A stretch of 45,436 nucleotides of DNA from a bacterium. GTDB lineage: Archaea > Thermoproteota > Nitrososphaeria > Nitrososphaerales > Gagatemarchaeaceae. Below are positions 6,992 through 15,222 of the stretch, piece by piece. How positions within the stretch are numbered: the stretch's first letter is position 1; each line of letters opens with the position of its first letter. The translations under genes were made by a program, and so were the position numbers. Below the pieces are notes generated by a model. It was given only the letters and a program-made list of their open reading frames with translations. It had not been told where the DNA came from and searched no databases. The DNA is taken from the NCBI GenBank assembly GCA_027310575.1, contig DAIDAO010000057.1, positions 1 to 45,436 of the forward strand, read 5' to 3'.

Positions 6992-7528
6992 ATGCGGGTC
7001 GGTCTTCTCGTGGGCCGCTTCCAGCCTTTCCACCTAGGGCACCTCGAGGCAGTGAACTATGCTCTGAAACGCGTCGACTACCTGTATGTCGTCGTGGGGT
7101 CGGCGCAGCGGAGCCACGAAAGGGACAACCCGTTCACTGCCGCGGAGAGGATCACCATGATCAAGGGCGCCCTGGACGGGAACGGCGTCGACCCCTCGAA
7201 GTGGATGGCGATACCCATAGCCGACGCAGACTCGCATTCGCTCTGGGTTTCGAGCGTGGAATCCATGGTGCCGAAGTTTGACGTGGTGTTCACCAACGAC
7301 GCACTGACGTTCCTTCTTTTCGGCGAAGAGGGGATCGACGTGAAGGCTGTCCCCTACCTCGACAGGAAGAGGTACTCGGCCACGAACGTCCGTGACAGGA
7401 TACTGGAGAGGAAGGACTGGGAGAGCCTGGTCCCACCTCAGGTGGCCAGGCTGGTGAAGAAGTTCGGAGGGGTCGAGCGGGTGAGAGCACTTATGCGTAA
7501 GGACTTGAGGGGTGAGGAGCATGGATAA
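6992..7528 (+). CDS. nadM: Nicotinamide-nucleotide adenylyltransferase (178 aa)
   Basis: Archaeal NMN adenylyltransferase makes NAD from NMN and ATP. The nucleotidyltransferase signature GRFQPFHLGHLEAV (residues 8-21) contains the HxGH motif; GSAQRSHERDNPFTAAER (36-53) matches archaeal NadM; the C-terminal YSATNVRDRI corresponds to the ISATxIR motif that binds the triphosphate. Length matches the family. The TGA/ATG region overlaps the next gene by eight bases, so nadM and the aminotransferase are translated together. Confidence 0.95.
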   Translation: MRVGLLVGRFQPFHLGHLEAVNYALKRVDYLYVVVGSAQRSHERDNPFTAAERITMIKGALDGNGVDPSKWMAIPIADADSHSLWVSSVESMVPKFDVVFTNDALTFLLFGEEGIDVKAVPYLDRKRYSATNVRDRILERKDWESLVPPQVARLVKKFGGVERVRALMRKDLRGEEHG

Positions 7529-8618
7529 GCAGAAACTGATCATGCTCCCGGGTCCGACGAACGTCTCTGATCGGGTGATGAAGGCGATGCTCAATCCGAT
7601 CATCAACCACCGGGGGGATGCGTTCAGGGAGCTCTACAAGGGGGTCCTGGACAGGACGAGGCACCTCTTCCAGACAGAAGGGGAGGTGGTCGTGCTCACC
7701 TCTTCGGGGACGGGAGGCGTGGAGGCGGCGGTCGAGAACCTCGTAAGGCCTGGAGACGCAGTGATCGTCCCTGTGTTCGGGGAGTTCAGCACCAGGCTCG
7801 CGGAGGCAGTCGAGATTGCCGGCGGGAAGGCGGTGAGAGTCAGCTCAGATTTCGGTACGGCACCCACTCTGGACCAGTTGAAGGCGGCCATGGGCGCCCA
7901 GGGGAACTTCAAGGCGATGTTTCTGGTTCACAACGAGACCAGCACCGGTGTGGCGATCCCCTACGTAGAGGAGGCCACGAGGCTCGCGAGAGCGCACGGA
8001 GCATTCGCCGTCATCGACGCCATCTCAAGCCTCGGAGGATACGCGATACCCGTGGACAAGTGGGGCGTGGACGTCTGCATAACCGGGAGCCAGAAGTGCA
8101 TAGCGGCGCCGCCGGGGCTGGCCCTGCTTTCGATCAGCGACAGGGTGGTGGAGTTCCTGAAGAAGTCCCCACCCAAGACCCGCTACTTCGAGCTGCCCAG
8201 GTACCTCGAGTACGGCTCGAGGGGGGAGACCCCCTTCACGCCTGCGCTGCCACTCTACTACGCCCTCGACGAAGCGCTGAAGGAGCTCCTCGAGGAGGGC
8301 TTCGCGAAGAGGGTTCAGAGGCACGACAGGATGTCGGAGATGCTCTACGGCGGCCTTGCAGACCTTGGCCTGAAAGCTGTGGCCGAGAAATCGGTCCGCT
8401 CCAAGACCGTGCTGGCGACCTACTATCCGCAGGGGGTTGACGATGCAGGGTTCAGGAAGGCGCTTGCCCACGACAAGGACGTAGTCATCGCAGGCGGGTT
8501 CGGGCCGTTCAAGGGGAAGGTCTTCAGGGTCGGGTGCATGGGCCAGATCAACGAGGCCTATGTCAGGAGGACTCTGAAAGCCATCGGTGAAACGATGGCG
8601 TCCTTCCGGAGTTCATGA
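7521..8618 (+). CDS. Class V aminotransferase, alanine-glyoxylate/serine-pyruvate type (365 aa)
   Basis: A PLP enzyme of the SPT/AGT group. LPGPTNVSDRVMKAM near the N-terminus, SSGTGGVEAAVENL (PLP-phosphate site) and the Lys in CITGSQKCIAAPPGLAL (Schiff base) are all visible; the C-terminal FRVGCMGQINEAYV is the typical closing motif. It probably moves an amino group from Ser or Ala to glyoxylate or pyruvate; the precise substrate pair is not certain. I start at ATG 7521 (MDKQKLIML), inside the end of nadM; a GTG three codons upstream is less likely. A threonine-to-glycine operon elsewhere in the window gives this enzyme a plausible role in glycine/serine metabolism. Confidence 0.88.
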   Translation: MDKQKLIMLPGPTNVSDRVMKAMLNPIINHRGDAFRELYKGVLDRTRHLFQTEGEVVVLTSSGTGGVEAAVENLVRPGDAVIVPVFGEFSTRLAEAVEIAGGKAVRVSSDFGTAPTLDQLKAAMGAQGNFKAMFLVHNETSTGVAIPYVEEATRLARAHGAFAVIDAISSLGGYAIPVDKWGVDVCITGSQKCIAAPPGLALLSISDRVVEFLKKSPPKTRYFELPRYLEYGSRGETPFTPALPLYYALDEALKELLEEGFAKRVQRHDRMSEMLYGGLADLGLKAVAEKSVRSKTVLATYYPQGVDDAGFRKALAHDKDVVIAGGFGPFKGKVFRVGCMGQINEAYVRRTLKAIGETMASFRSS

Positions 8619-8622
8619 AAGC

Positions 8623-8630
8623 CTATAAAC
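8623..8630 (+). promoter_or_regulatory. TATA-like box of the FKBP gene
   Basis: CTATAAAC, within GCCTATAAACCC, lies about 30 bases before ATG 8656, right after the aminotransferase stop. Confidence 0.45.
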
Positions 8631-8655
8631 CCAACGCGGAGGCTGGTCGAATCCT

Positions 8656-9438
8656 ATGCCGTTTGCAAAAGGGACCCTGATATTTGCAAACTACACCGCT
8701 CGCGTAAAGGACACGGGAGAGGGAATCGAGTCCACGGTCGAGGACGAGGCGAAGAAGCTGAAGATCTACGAGGAGTCGAGGAAGTACGAGCCTCGGCTCG
8801 TGGCTGTCGGGGAAGGCTGGCTCATCTCCGGGCTTGACGCCGAGGTCGCCAAGCTCTCCGTGGGCGACAGGAAGGAGATCGAGCTTCCGCCGGAGAAGGC
8901 CTTCGGGGCAAGAGACCCGACACAGCTCCGCATGGTCCCTCTGCGCAAGTTCGGAGAGAGGGAGCACGAACTCACGGTCGGAGACCAGGTAGAGGTTGAC
9001 AACAGGGTCGGGACCGTACGGTTCATCGGGTCGGGGAGAGCCCAGGTGGACTTCAACCACAGACTGGCAGGGAAGTCGATCGTCTACGACTTCGAGGTCC
9101 TGAAGACGGTCGACACCGACGACGACAAGGTGAAGGCGCTCGTCAACCGCAGGCTCGCCGGAATTGGCAAGGAGGCCTCGATCGAGCTCGCAGGCGGCGA
9201 CCTGACCGTCACAATCCCGGAAGAGCTGTTCCTCGTCGAGGGGCTGCAGATCATCAAGAGAGGGATATCGAATGACGTCTTCAAGTTCGTCCCGAGCCTG
9301 ACGAGCCTGACCTTCGTGGAGAAGTTCAGCAATCCGAAGGCCCAGCCGAAGAAGGAGGAGCCGAAGCCCGAGACGGCCGCAGCGGCTCCCGAAGCGAAGC
9401 CGAGGAAGAAGAAGGAAGCCCCCGCGCAGACCGCCTAG
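8656..9438 (+). CDS. FKBP-type peptidyl-prolyl isomerase with C-terminal extension (260 aa)
   Basis: The N-terminal half is an archaeal SlyD-like FKBP: FANYTARVKDTGEGIEST, then GEGWLISGLDAEVAKLSVGDRKEIELPPEKAFG, a flap (insert) domain from about residue 90 to 130 (VGDQVEVDNRVGTVRFIG) and return to the FKBP fold with VDFNHRLAGKSIVYDFEV. Residues 155-230 form a further alpha/beta domain seen in the longer archaeal FKBPs. The tail (residues 233-260) is Lys/Pro/Glu/Ala-rich and probably disordered. It acts as a cytoplasmic folding helper. The stop overlaps that of convergent egsA by four bases. Confidence 0.9.
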   Translation: MPFAKGTLIFANYTARVKDTGEGIESTVEDEAKKLKIYEESRKYEPRLVAVGEGWLISGLDAEVAKLSVGDRKEIELPPEKAFGARDPTQLRMVPLRKFGEREHELTVGDQVEVDNRVGTVRFIGSGRAQVDFNHRLAGKSIVYDFEVLKTVDTDDDKVKALVNRRLAGIGKEASIELAGGDLTVTIPEELFLVEGLQIIKRGISNDVFKFVPSLTSLTFVEKFSNPKAQPKKEEPKPETAAAAPEAKPRKKKEAPAQTA

Positions 9439-10472
9439 ATGACGCCCGTGGCCTTTGCGAGGGCCCTGGCGCTCTTGCCGTTGAGTTTCCTCCGAGACAG
9501 TATCGTGTAGCGGTCTGGCCTTATCGAACTGGCCCTCACCAGCGCTTCCACAACCATAGAGTCGTCCACCCCTATCTGCGACGCCTCGACGGGAGCACCC
9601 ACGCTCTTGAGGGCAGACCTTACCCGCCTCCAGTCGATCCCGTGAAGCTTCGCCATCATTATGGTCCCGATCCCGCACTTCTCTCCATGGAGGCCGGACT
9701 CCGGCGCCACAATGTCCAGGTAGTGGCTGAAGAGGTGCTCCGAGCCAGAGCAGGGGCGGGAGCTTCCAGCTATGCCTGCCGCCACGCCTGTGCTGATCAG
9801 CGCCTCGACCAGCTCCCTGACACTCTCCCTGTCGAACCTCCCCATCCTCCTCGCGTGATCCAGCACGACGCTGGCGCTCATCAGCGCGAGGCTCGCAGAG
9901 TAGCCCCCATAGTACTCCCCCTTCACCCTGTTCGCAAGCTGCCAGTCCTTCACGGCCGTGAGCTTGGACACGAGGTCTCCGCACCCCGAGGCCAGGAGCC
10001 GCCTTGGGGCGGATGAGATGACGTCAATGTCGGCCAGGATCCCGACCGGGGGCTTCGCCATTATCGAGTACGGGCGGTCCAGCCCCTTCAGCGAGGCGAA
10101 AGGGCTCGAAATGCCGTCGTGTGACGCGCTGGTAGGGACGGAGTAGAAGGGGAGGTGCAGCTTGAAGGCAGCCAGCTTCCCCACATCGACGCTCTTGCCG
10201 CCGCCCACCCCCACAATGCACCCGGAGCCGGACGCTGCCATCATCACCCTGTTCACGTTCTCCATGTCAGCGGCCGCGACCTCGACCCATGCGGGCTCGC
10301 TACCCAGCGCCGATTCGACCGCGTCCCTGATCTTGGTGGTGACGTTCGAGCCCGACGAGATGACGACCTTCCTGTCCCCCGCCGACTCCTTGAGGAACTC
10401 CCCGAGCCTATCAATCACACCGTCACCGATCAGGACCTTGGTCGGGAGCTCCATCAGGTGGTAGGAGTCCAC
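9435..10472 (-). CDS. egsA: sn-Glycerol-1-phosphate dehydrogenase (345 aa)
   Basis: This enzyme makes sn-glycerol-1-phosphate from dihydroxyacetone phosphate, the first step of archaeal ether lipids. GVGGGKSVDVGKLAAF (residues about 92-107) is the NAD(P)-binding loop; YSVPTSASHDGISSPFASL holds the conserved Asp/His region; zinc ligands are expected in SEHLFSHYLD and SGLHGEKCGIG. Length is typical. Its presence identifies the host as archaeal. It is transcribed toward the FKBP gene and is divergent from psmB. Confidence 0.95.
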   Translation of the reverse strand: MDSYHLMELPTKVLIGDGVIDRLGEFLKESAGDRKVVISSGSNVTTKIRDAVESALGSEPAWVEVAAADMENVNRVMMAASGSGCIVGVGGGKSVDVGKLAAFKLHLPFYSVPTSASHDGISSPFASLKGLDRPYSIMAKPPVGILADIDVISSAPRRLLASGCGDLVSKLTAVKDWQLANRVKGEYYGGYSASLALMSASVVLDHARRMGRFDRESVRELVEALISTGVAAGIAGSSRPCSGSEHLFSHYLDIVAPESGLHGEKCGIGTIMMAKLHGIDWRRVRSALKSVGAPVEASQIGVDDSMVVEALVRASSIRPDRYTILSRRKLNGKSARALAKATGVI

Positions 10473-10557
10473 GTTGGCCGAGGCCGGCAGTCGTCATTTA
10501 AGGACACTGCGAAGCAGAGGCCGTTCGCGGGACTGTTCGACGGTGAGACGCTCGAAA

Positions 10558-10567
10558 GATTAAATAA
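10558..10567 (+). promoter_or_regulatory. TATA-like box of the psmB-aCPSF1 unit
   Basis: GATTAAATAA is a good archaeal TATA match, about 48 bases before ATG 10610. A purine-rich GGGAGG at 10601-10606 lies close to the start; its spacing suits ATG 10619 better than ATG 10610. Confidence 0.5.
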
Positions 10568-10609
10568 GGAACTGGCTCACGCCGGTCCTGTCTCTTCTTC
10601 GGGAGGCTA

Positions 10610-11287
10610 ATGGACACTATGTCAATGGATTTCAGAGTAGGTAGAAAGACAGTAGGCTCGGCGGTCTATCATGGCACCACGACGGTCGGCCTCGTCTGTT
10701 CCGACGGCGTCGTGCTAGCCACGGACACGAGGGTGACCGCCGGAGGATTCATCGCCCACAAGCGGGGGAAGAAGCTGCTGAAGATAGACGACAACATCGC
10801 GATGACGATCTCTGGGGGGGTGGCCGACGCCCAGAACGTCGTCGACACTCTGAAGTACTACACCAACCTCTACAGGATCGAGAAGGGGAGGCAGATGCCT
10901 GTGAAGGCGGCCGCCCAGGTCGTCTCGAATGTCCTCTTCTCCTCGAGGCTCTACCCGTTCATCGCCGACGTCCTCGTCGGCGGGGTGGACACAGCGGGCG
11001 GATCGCTGTTCAACGTCGACTTCTTCGGGTCCATGAACAAGGAGAAGATGATAGCCACAGGGAGCGGCTCTCCGGTCGCATACGGCATACTCGAGGCCGA
11101 GTTCAAGGAAGGCATGACTGCCTCCAAGGCGTACCCCCTGGCGGCGAAGGCCATCATAGCGGCGACCCGCAGGAACGTGGCCACAGGTGACCACTTCGAC
11201 ATTGCCGTCCTGGACAAGGAGGGGTTCAGGGAGATATCGGAGCAGGAGAAGGACAAGCTCCTCGCTCAATTTACAACTGAAAATTAG
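10610..11287 (+). CDS. psmB: Proteasome beta subunit, active (225 aa precursor)
   Basis: Precursor of the catalytic 20S proteasome subunit. A propeptide of about 22 residues ends at Gly22, and autocleavage would expose Thr23 in HGTTTVGL as Thr1. Asp17 (ATDTRVT) and Lys33 (RGKKLLKI) are present. GSGSPVAYGILEAEFKEGMT is the conserved C-terminal helix region. Start could be ATG 10610 or 10619, which would only shorten the propeptide. It is followed after two bases by aCPSF1, so protein and RNA turnover genes are co-transcribed. Together with the inactive paralogue at 5208 it may form mixed beta rings; no alpha subunit is in the window. Confidence 0.95.
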   Translation: MDTMSMDFRVGRKTVGSAVYHGTTTVGLVCSDGVVLATDTRVTAGGFIAHKRGKKLLKIDDNIAMTISGGVADAQNVVDTLKYYTNLYRIEKGRQMPVKAAAQVVSNVLFSSRLYPFIADVLVGGVDTAGGSLFNVDFFGSMNKEKMIATGSGSPVAYGILEAEFKEGMTASKAYPLAAKAIIAATRRNVATGDHFDIAVLDKEGFREISEQEKDKLLAQFTTEN

Positions 11288-11289
11288 TC

Positions 11290-13203
11290 TTGGAACAGAA
11301 AGCCAACGGCGTAAGCCTGATGAGCGCAATCCTGAACAGTATCCCAGCGGAGGCTCAGATCACAAGAATAGAGTACGAGGGTCCGAGGATCGCGCTTTAC
11401 ACGAGGAACCCCGCCTTCCTCCACAAGAACAGCTACGTGATCTCCGAGATAGTCAACTCCCTGAAGAAGCGGGTCGTCACCAGGACTGAGAAGTCCATAA
11501 GGAAACCGGAGAACGAGGCGAGACAGATACTCGAGAGAACCTTCCCCACCGAGGCGGGCGTGTCGAACTACTTCTTCGACGACGCGCTGGGGGAGATAAC
11601 CGTCGAGGCCGAGACCCCCAGGCTGCTTTCACAGGAGGCGGGCTTCGACCTCGGGGCAGCCATGGATCAGACAGGATGGAAGATCAGGGTGAGGAAGGCG
11701 CCGCACATCAAGTCGACCGCGATCCAGAACATGTACTACGCCCTGAAGGTCGGGAGCGAAGCGAGAGAGAAGTTCCTCAGGGAGCTGGGGGAGGCGATAT
11801 TCAGGCCGAGAATCGCGGCCGAGGAGCACGTCACCATCAAGACCCTGGGCTCGTTCCAGGAGGTCGGCAGGTCCTGCATCCTGGTCGAGACGGCCGAGAG
11901 CAAGGTGATGCTCGACTGCGGCATCCACCCGGGGTCGAGGAACACGTGGGACGCGTACCCGAGGCTTGACTGGGCGGACATCGCGCCCAGGGACATCGAC
12001 GCGATAGTGATCAGCCACTCGCACCTGGACCACATGGGGTTCCTGCCGGCCATGTACAAGTACGGCTATGACGGGCCCGTGTACTGCACCGAGCCGACCC
12101 TCCCGCTGATGACCCTCCTTCAGAACGACTTCGTGAAGATCGCCCAGATAGAGGGGGGGAGGCTGATTTACGACCAGAAGGACATACGGAACGTCATCCA
12201 GCACGCGATAACCCTCCCGTACGGGATGGTCACGGACATCTCCCCGGACATCAAGCTCGTGTTCAACAACGCAGGGCACATCCTCGGCTCGGCTACCGTC
12301 CACCTCCACATCGGGGAGGGAGCGCACAACATAGTCTACACCGGGGACTACAAGTACGGCAGGACCCAGCTTTTCGACTCGGCGACCTGGAACTACCCGC
12401 GGGTCGAGACGCTCATCACGGAGAGCACCTACGGGGCCAAGGAAGACATCATGCCCGTCAGGGAAGAGGTCGAAATGAACTTCGTCAACGCGATCAACGA
12501 GACTCTCAAGAACGGGGGGAAGGTGCTGATCCCGATACCCGCAGTCGGGAGGGCGCAGGAGATCCTGCTCGTGCTGGACCAGTACATGCGGAACAAGATG
12601 CTCGTCGAGGCCCCCGTGTTCACTGAGGGGATGATATCCGAGGCGACGGCGATACACGTCTCGTACGCCGACTACCTTTCGAGGGAGCTGCGGACGAAGA
12701 TCCTCGAGGAAGGGGTGAACCCGTTCAGGTCGGAGTACTTCACCGAGGTGGAGCACCCGACAGACAGGGAAGAGGCGTACCGTGAGGGGCCCGCAGTCAT
12801 CATGGCAACCTCAGGGATGCTCGAGGGTGGGCCGGTCCTGGACTACTTCGAGCATCTGGCGCCTTCCGAGAAGAACAAGATCCTGTTCGTCTCGTACCAG
12901 GTCCAGGGGACCATAGGGCGGAGGGTACTCGACGGAGGGAGCCAGGCGAGCCTAATGGACCAGAACGGGAAGATCAAGATCGTCGACGTGAAGGCCAAGG
13001 TGCAGAAGATCGAAGGATTCAGCGGCCACAGCGACTACAACCAGATCATACGGTTCGTCGGGAAGGTGAGGCCGAAGCTCCAGCTCGTCCTCGTGAACCA
13101 CGGGGAGAAGCGGAAGACTGAGAACTTGGCCTACGCCATACAGCGGATCTACAGGATCCCTGCGATCCACCCGGCGGTTCAGGAAGCGATAAGGGTCTAC
13201 TGA
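11290..13203 (+). CDS. Archaeal CPSF1: KH / metallo-beta-lactamase / beta-CASP ribonuclease (637 aa)
   Basis: aCPSF1 cuts and trims mRNA 3' ends and drives archaeal transcription termination. N-terminal KH-type region (residues 1-150: ITRIEYEGPRIALYTRNP and a second KH around WKIRVRKAPHIKS), then the MBL domain with HxHxDH in VISHSHLDHMGF (near 240), AGHILGSATVHL and TGDYKYGRTQLF, the beta-CASP domain with IPAVGRAQEIL, MATSGMLEGGPVL, and the final metal motif GFSGHSDYNQI. Length matches the family. The TTG at 11290, two bases after the psmB stop, or ATG 11320 could be the start; the conserved region begins at residue 11, so both are compatible. Confidence 0.95.
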   Translation: MEQKANGVSLMSAILNSIPAEAQITRIEYEGPRIALYTRNPAFLHKNSYVISEIVNSLKKRVVTRTEKSIRKPENEARQILERTFPTEAGVSNYFFDDALGEITVEAETPRLLSQEAGFDLGAAMDQTGWKIRVRKAPHIKSTAIQNMYYALKVGSEAREKFLRELGEAIFRPRIAAEEHVTIKTLGSFQEVGRSCILVETAESKVMLDCGIHPGSRNTWDAYPRLDWADIAPRDIDAIVISHSHLDHMGFLPAMYKYGYDGPVYCTEPTLPLMTLLQNDFVKIAQIEGGRLIYDQKDIRNVIQHAITLPYGMVTDISPDIKLVFNNAGHILGSATVHLHIGEGAHNIVYTGDYKYGRTQLFDSATWNYPRVETLITESTYGAKEDIMPVREEVEMNFVNAINETLKNGGKVLIPIPAVGRAQEILLVLDQYMRNKMLVEAPVFTEGMISEATAIHVSYADYLSRELRTKILEEGVNPFRSEYFTEVEHPTDREEAYREGPAVIMATSGMLEGGPVLDYFEHLAPSEKNKILFVSYQVQGTIGRRVLDGGSQASLMDQNGKIKIVDVKAKVQKIEGFSGHSDYNQIIRFVGKVRPKLQLVLVNHGEKRKTENLAYAIQRIYRIPAIHPAVQEAIRVY

Positions 13204-13237
13204 AGGTATCGCCGCGACCGCGCAGAACGCGTCGGCG

Positions 13238-13534
13238 CTATTGCAGACCGCGCCAGATCCTTACGCCAGGCGGGGTGATGACCACCCTCTCGTCCCCGAG
13301 CCTCGCGATGTCCCCGCCGACCGAGGTCGCGAATTCGTAGAGCTGCTCCACGGATGACTTCAGCTCCTCAAGACTCTTCTGGGCGAGCGGGGTCACCTTC
13401 AGGATCACGATCGTCTTGTTGGTGACGTCCTCCTGTATCTTCGGGAGGTCTTCGATGCTGCGGAGGGCGAGCGCCTTCAGAAGAATCTCCTTGCTCTTCC
13501 CTTCCATCTTCCTTTCCTGCATCACTCCGGACAT
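13238..13534 (-). CDS. sepF: SepF-like cell division protein (98 aa)
   Basis: SepF anchors FtsZ to the membrane in Gram-positive bacteria and in archaea that divide with FtsZ. The core KTIVILKVTPLAQKSLEEL, then GGDIARLGDERVVITPPGVRI matches the SepF domain. I chose ATG 13534 because the TATA-like box 13565-13574 lies inside the longer open frame (to 13606), so that part cannot be translated from this promoter. The first 25 residues are polar and charged; the short amphipathic helix expected at the N-terminus for membrane binding is not obvious and should be checked. FtsZ itself is not in the window. Confidence 0.85.
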   Translation of the reverse strand: MSGVMQERKMEGKSKEILLKALALRSIEDLPKIQEDVTNKTIVILKVTPLAQKSLEELKSSVEQLYEFATSVGGDIARLGDERVVITPPGVRIWRGLQ

Positions 13535-13564
13535 GTACTGGTTGTTTCTCCTTTGCTCGCGGCC

Positions 13565-13574
13565 ATTATTAAGC
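13565..13574 (-). promoter_or_regulatory. TATA-like box of sepF
   Basis: Minus-strand GCTTAATAAT is centred about 35 bases before ATG 13534. A purine-rich AAGGAG (13548-13553) follows, 13 bases before the ATG. Confidence 0.5.
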
Positions 13575-13696
13575 CTAGGGCGGCATTGCAATTCTATGAT
13601 AGGCATGAATTAGTTAGACCCAGTTGTAGAGTTTTGTTCAGAGACCGCAGAATCCGTTCTCAGAATATAAGGGGAGGGGTCCCCGAAACTGAAGGC

Positions 13697-14227
13697 TTAG
13701 AGCGACTTGTGCAGGTTCCAGAACCTGTCCCCCACGTGATGGAGGTTCTTGATGCAGCCGCCCTTCGACATCTCCTGAGCCTCCGCGCCTGCGACGATCG
13801 AGTCTCCGACGGCTATTGCTCTCCCCTTCTTCTCCTCCTTGACCACGACGGTCCTTCCAGCCGCGCCCCAGTCGTCCAGCTTCCTTATCCCCGGGCGCAT
13901 GACATCCGCCCCGTTGAGCAGGAAACGGATCGCGCCCTCGTCCACGACCACGGACGGAAAGAGCGCCAGGGTAGAGGGAGCCCCCAGGAATGGGAAGAAC
14001 CGCCCCCCGGACTGGACGAACTCGAACCCGTCGATCGACACGAAGACCACGCCCTCCTCGGGCTCGGCGCACTGGGCCTGTGCGGACTTCGGCAGGTTGA
14101 GCGCCAGCCCCAGAGCAGCCTCGATCTTCGATATCATCTCAGTGGAGTCGCGGCGTGAGAGGACCCACTTCTTCAACTGGGCCGTGGCGAATATCTGCTT
14201 AAATAAATGAATTCGGACGGCCGGCAC
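13697..14227 (-). CDS. PUA-domain RNA-binding protein, MCT-1/Tma20-like (176 aa)
   Basis: The N-terminal KKWVLSRRDSTEMISKIE is the opening of archaeal PUA-domain proteins related to eukaryotic MCT-1/Tma20, and the C-terminal half is the PUA domain: PSVVVDEGAIRFLLNGADVMRPGI, then GRTVVVKEEKKGRAIAVG. Eukaryotic relatives act with the ribosome and initiation factors; in archaea the target RNA is not established. The start is uncertain: the first 12 or so residues at 14227 are not clearly conserved and an ATG further in is possible. It is divergent from the LSm gene. Confidence 0.85.
   Translation of the reverse strand: MPAVRIHLFKQIFATAQLKKWVLSRRDSTEMISKIEAALGLALNLPKSAQAQCAEPEEGVVFVSIDGFEFVQSGGRFFPFLGAPSTLALFPSVVVDEGAIRFLLNGADVMRPGIRKLDDWGAAGRTVVVKEEKKGRAIAVGDSIVAGAEAQEMSKGGCIKNLHHVGDRFWNLHKSL
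14197..14206 (+). promoter_or_regulatory. TATA-like box of the LSm gene
   Basis: GCTTAAATAA lies about 49 bases before ATG 14251, inside the 5' end of the divergent PUA frame as drawn, so that PUA start may be too long. Confidence 0.45.
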
Positions 14228-14250
14228 AAGGGAAACAATTGTCCGTAGAC

Positions 14251-14469
14251 ATGGCGGTAAAGGAACTCGAAACGAGCATGGGGAAGGTCGTCCTCATCAA
14301 GCTGAAGGGAGGGAAGGTGATCAGGGGCAGCCTCCAGGGCTTCGACCAGCACATGAACCTGGCGCTGGAGAAGGCGGAGGAGGTGGCGGAAGACGGCCAG
14401 TCGACGAACCTTGGCACGCTCATAGTAAGGGGGGACAACATCATCATGATCTCCCCACCGCCGGGCTAA
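14251..14469 (+). CDS. LSm (Sm-like) RNA-binding protein (72 aa)
   Basis: Archaeal Sm-like protein that forms a heptameric ring binding U-rich RNA. Sm1 motif: KVVLIKLKGGKVIRGSLQGF with DQHMNLAL; Sm2 motif: LGTLIVRGDNIIMISPPP. Size (about 72 residues) is typical. ATG 14251 is preferred over TTG 14239, which would add four residues. It is followed after 90 bases by a gene with its own TATA-like box. In many archaea this gene neighbours ribosomal or RNA-processing genes; here it lies beside the PUA protein. Confidence 0.95.
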   Translation: MAVKELETSMGKVVLIKLKGGKVIRGSLQGFDQHMNLALEKAEEVAEDGQSTNLGTLIVRGDNIIMISPPPG

Positions 14470-14516
14470 GACAGCGGGTGTCCTGCTAAGATCTGGCCGC
14501 CGGCAGCCGCATCGAC

Positions 14517-14526
14517 TTTTATACTA
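14517..14526 (+). promoter_or_regulatory. TATA-like box upstream of the coiled-coil gene
   Basis: TTTTATACTA, a strong match to the archaeal consensus, centred about 38 bases before ATG 14560. Confidence 0.55.
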
Positions 14527-14559
14527 AGCACGCAGGAGCACGGGCAAGGAATCACCTGC

Positions 14560-15222
14560 ATGGTCGATGTTCTGACTGCGTTGGTCGCGGGGGTGGTGGG
14601 TCTCGGCCTGGGCGGACTTGCCGCTCATTACGTCTTCGACTCGCGCGTCAGGACTGAGAGGGTGGCCGTCCCTCGCCCCGAGCCCGGCGCTAGGAACATG
14701 GACTCCATAGTCACGTCGGCCGACCTTGAGCGCTCGAGGAGGGAGATGCGCACGGTCATGGTGGAGAGGGATCTGCTTTCGTCTGCCATGATGAAGCTGT
14801 ACGAGGCGGAGTCGGAAGGAAGGATCACACGTGAGGAGAGGGAGATGATCTCGAAACGGTACAGCGACCAGATAAAGGACCTGCAGTCGAAACTCAAAGA
14901 CGTCGAGCTTGTGGTCGAGGTCGGAGAACTGGAGGGCCTGAGAGGGGAGCTCGTGACTCTTTTTGAAAGCAAGATCCAGAACATCGAAGCCCGCCTTGAC
15001 GCTGCGAAGCAGAGGCTGGGCGTGACCGCTCAGCCGGCGGTGAAGAAGGAGGCCGCCCCGAAGGTCGAGAAGGGGACGGACCTGGAGCGGGTGGTGGAAA
15101 GGAGGGCGAAGTCCGAAATGAGCGAGTCTGAGAAGAGGGTCAAGGAGATCAGGGACGAGGTCATGGACGCGCTTACCCGCCTCGAGCAGATCGACATAGA
15201 AAAGAAGCAGCAGGAAAACTGA
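14560..15222 (+). CDS. Membrane-anchored coiled-coil protein (220 aa)
   Basis: Residues 3-24 (VLTALVAGVVGLGLGGLAAHYV) form a Gly-rich membrane helix. The rest is hydrophilic: heptad-like Leu/Glu/Lys runs from about residue 53 to 150 (SRREMRTVMVERDLL, KRYSDQIKDLQSKLKDVELV) and again 175-220, separated by an Ala/Pro/Lys-rich linker (residues 158-172). So it is probably a cytoplasmic rod tethered to the membrane. Such proteins occur in archaeal envelope and division contexts, and sepF is nearby, but no family is recognised. The stop overlaps the rpiA start by one base (TGATGG), showing an operon. Confidence 0.7.
   Translation: MVDVLTALVAGVVGLGLGGLAAHYVFDSRVRTERVAVPRPEPGARNMDSIVTSADLERSRREMRTVMVERDLLSSAMMKLYEAESEGRITREEREMISKRYSDQIKDLQSKLKDVELVVEVGELEGLRGELVTLFESKIQNIEARLDAAKQRLGVTAQPAVKKEAAPKVEKGTDLERVVERRAKSEMSESEKRVKEIRDEVMDALTRLEQIDIEKKQQEN

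Noticed and set aside
5850-7037. 395-residue plus-strand open frame
   Set aside because: Shadow of rtcA; low-complexity Arg/Gly/Ala sequence and no motif, while rtcA has a full set of signatures.
8623-9984. 453-residue minus-strand open frame
   Set aside because: Runs across the FKBP gene and the 3' end of egsA in another frame; both of those are certain genes.
11629-12756. 375-residue minus-strand open frame
   Set aside because: Antisense shadow of aCPSF1.
13535-13606. Longer N-terminus of SepF
   Set aside because: The extra 24 codons contain the probable TATA box and code an Arg/Asn-rich stretch not expected in SepF.
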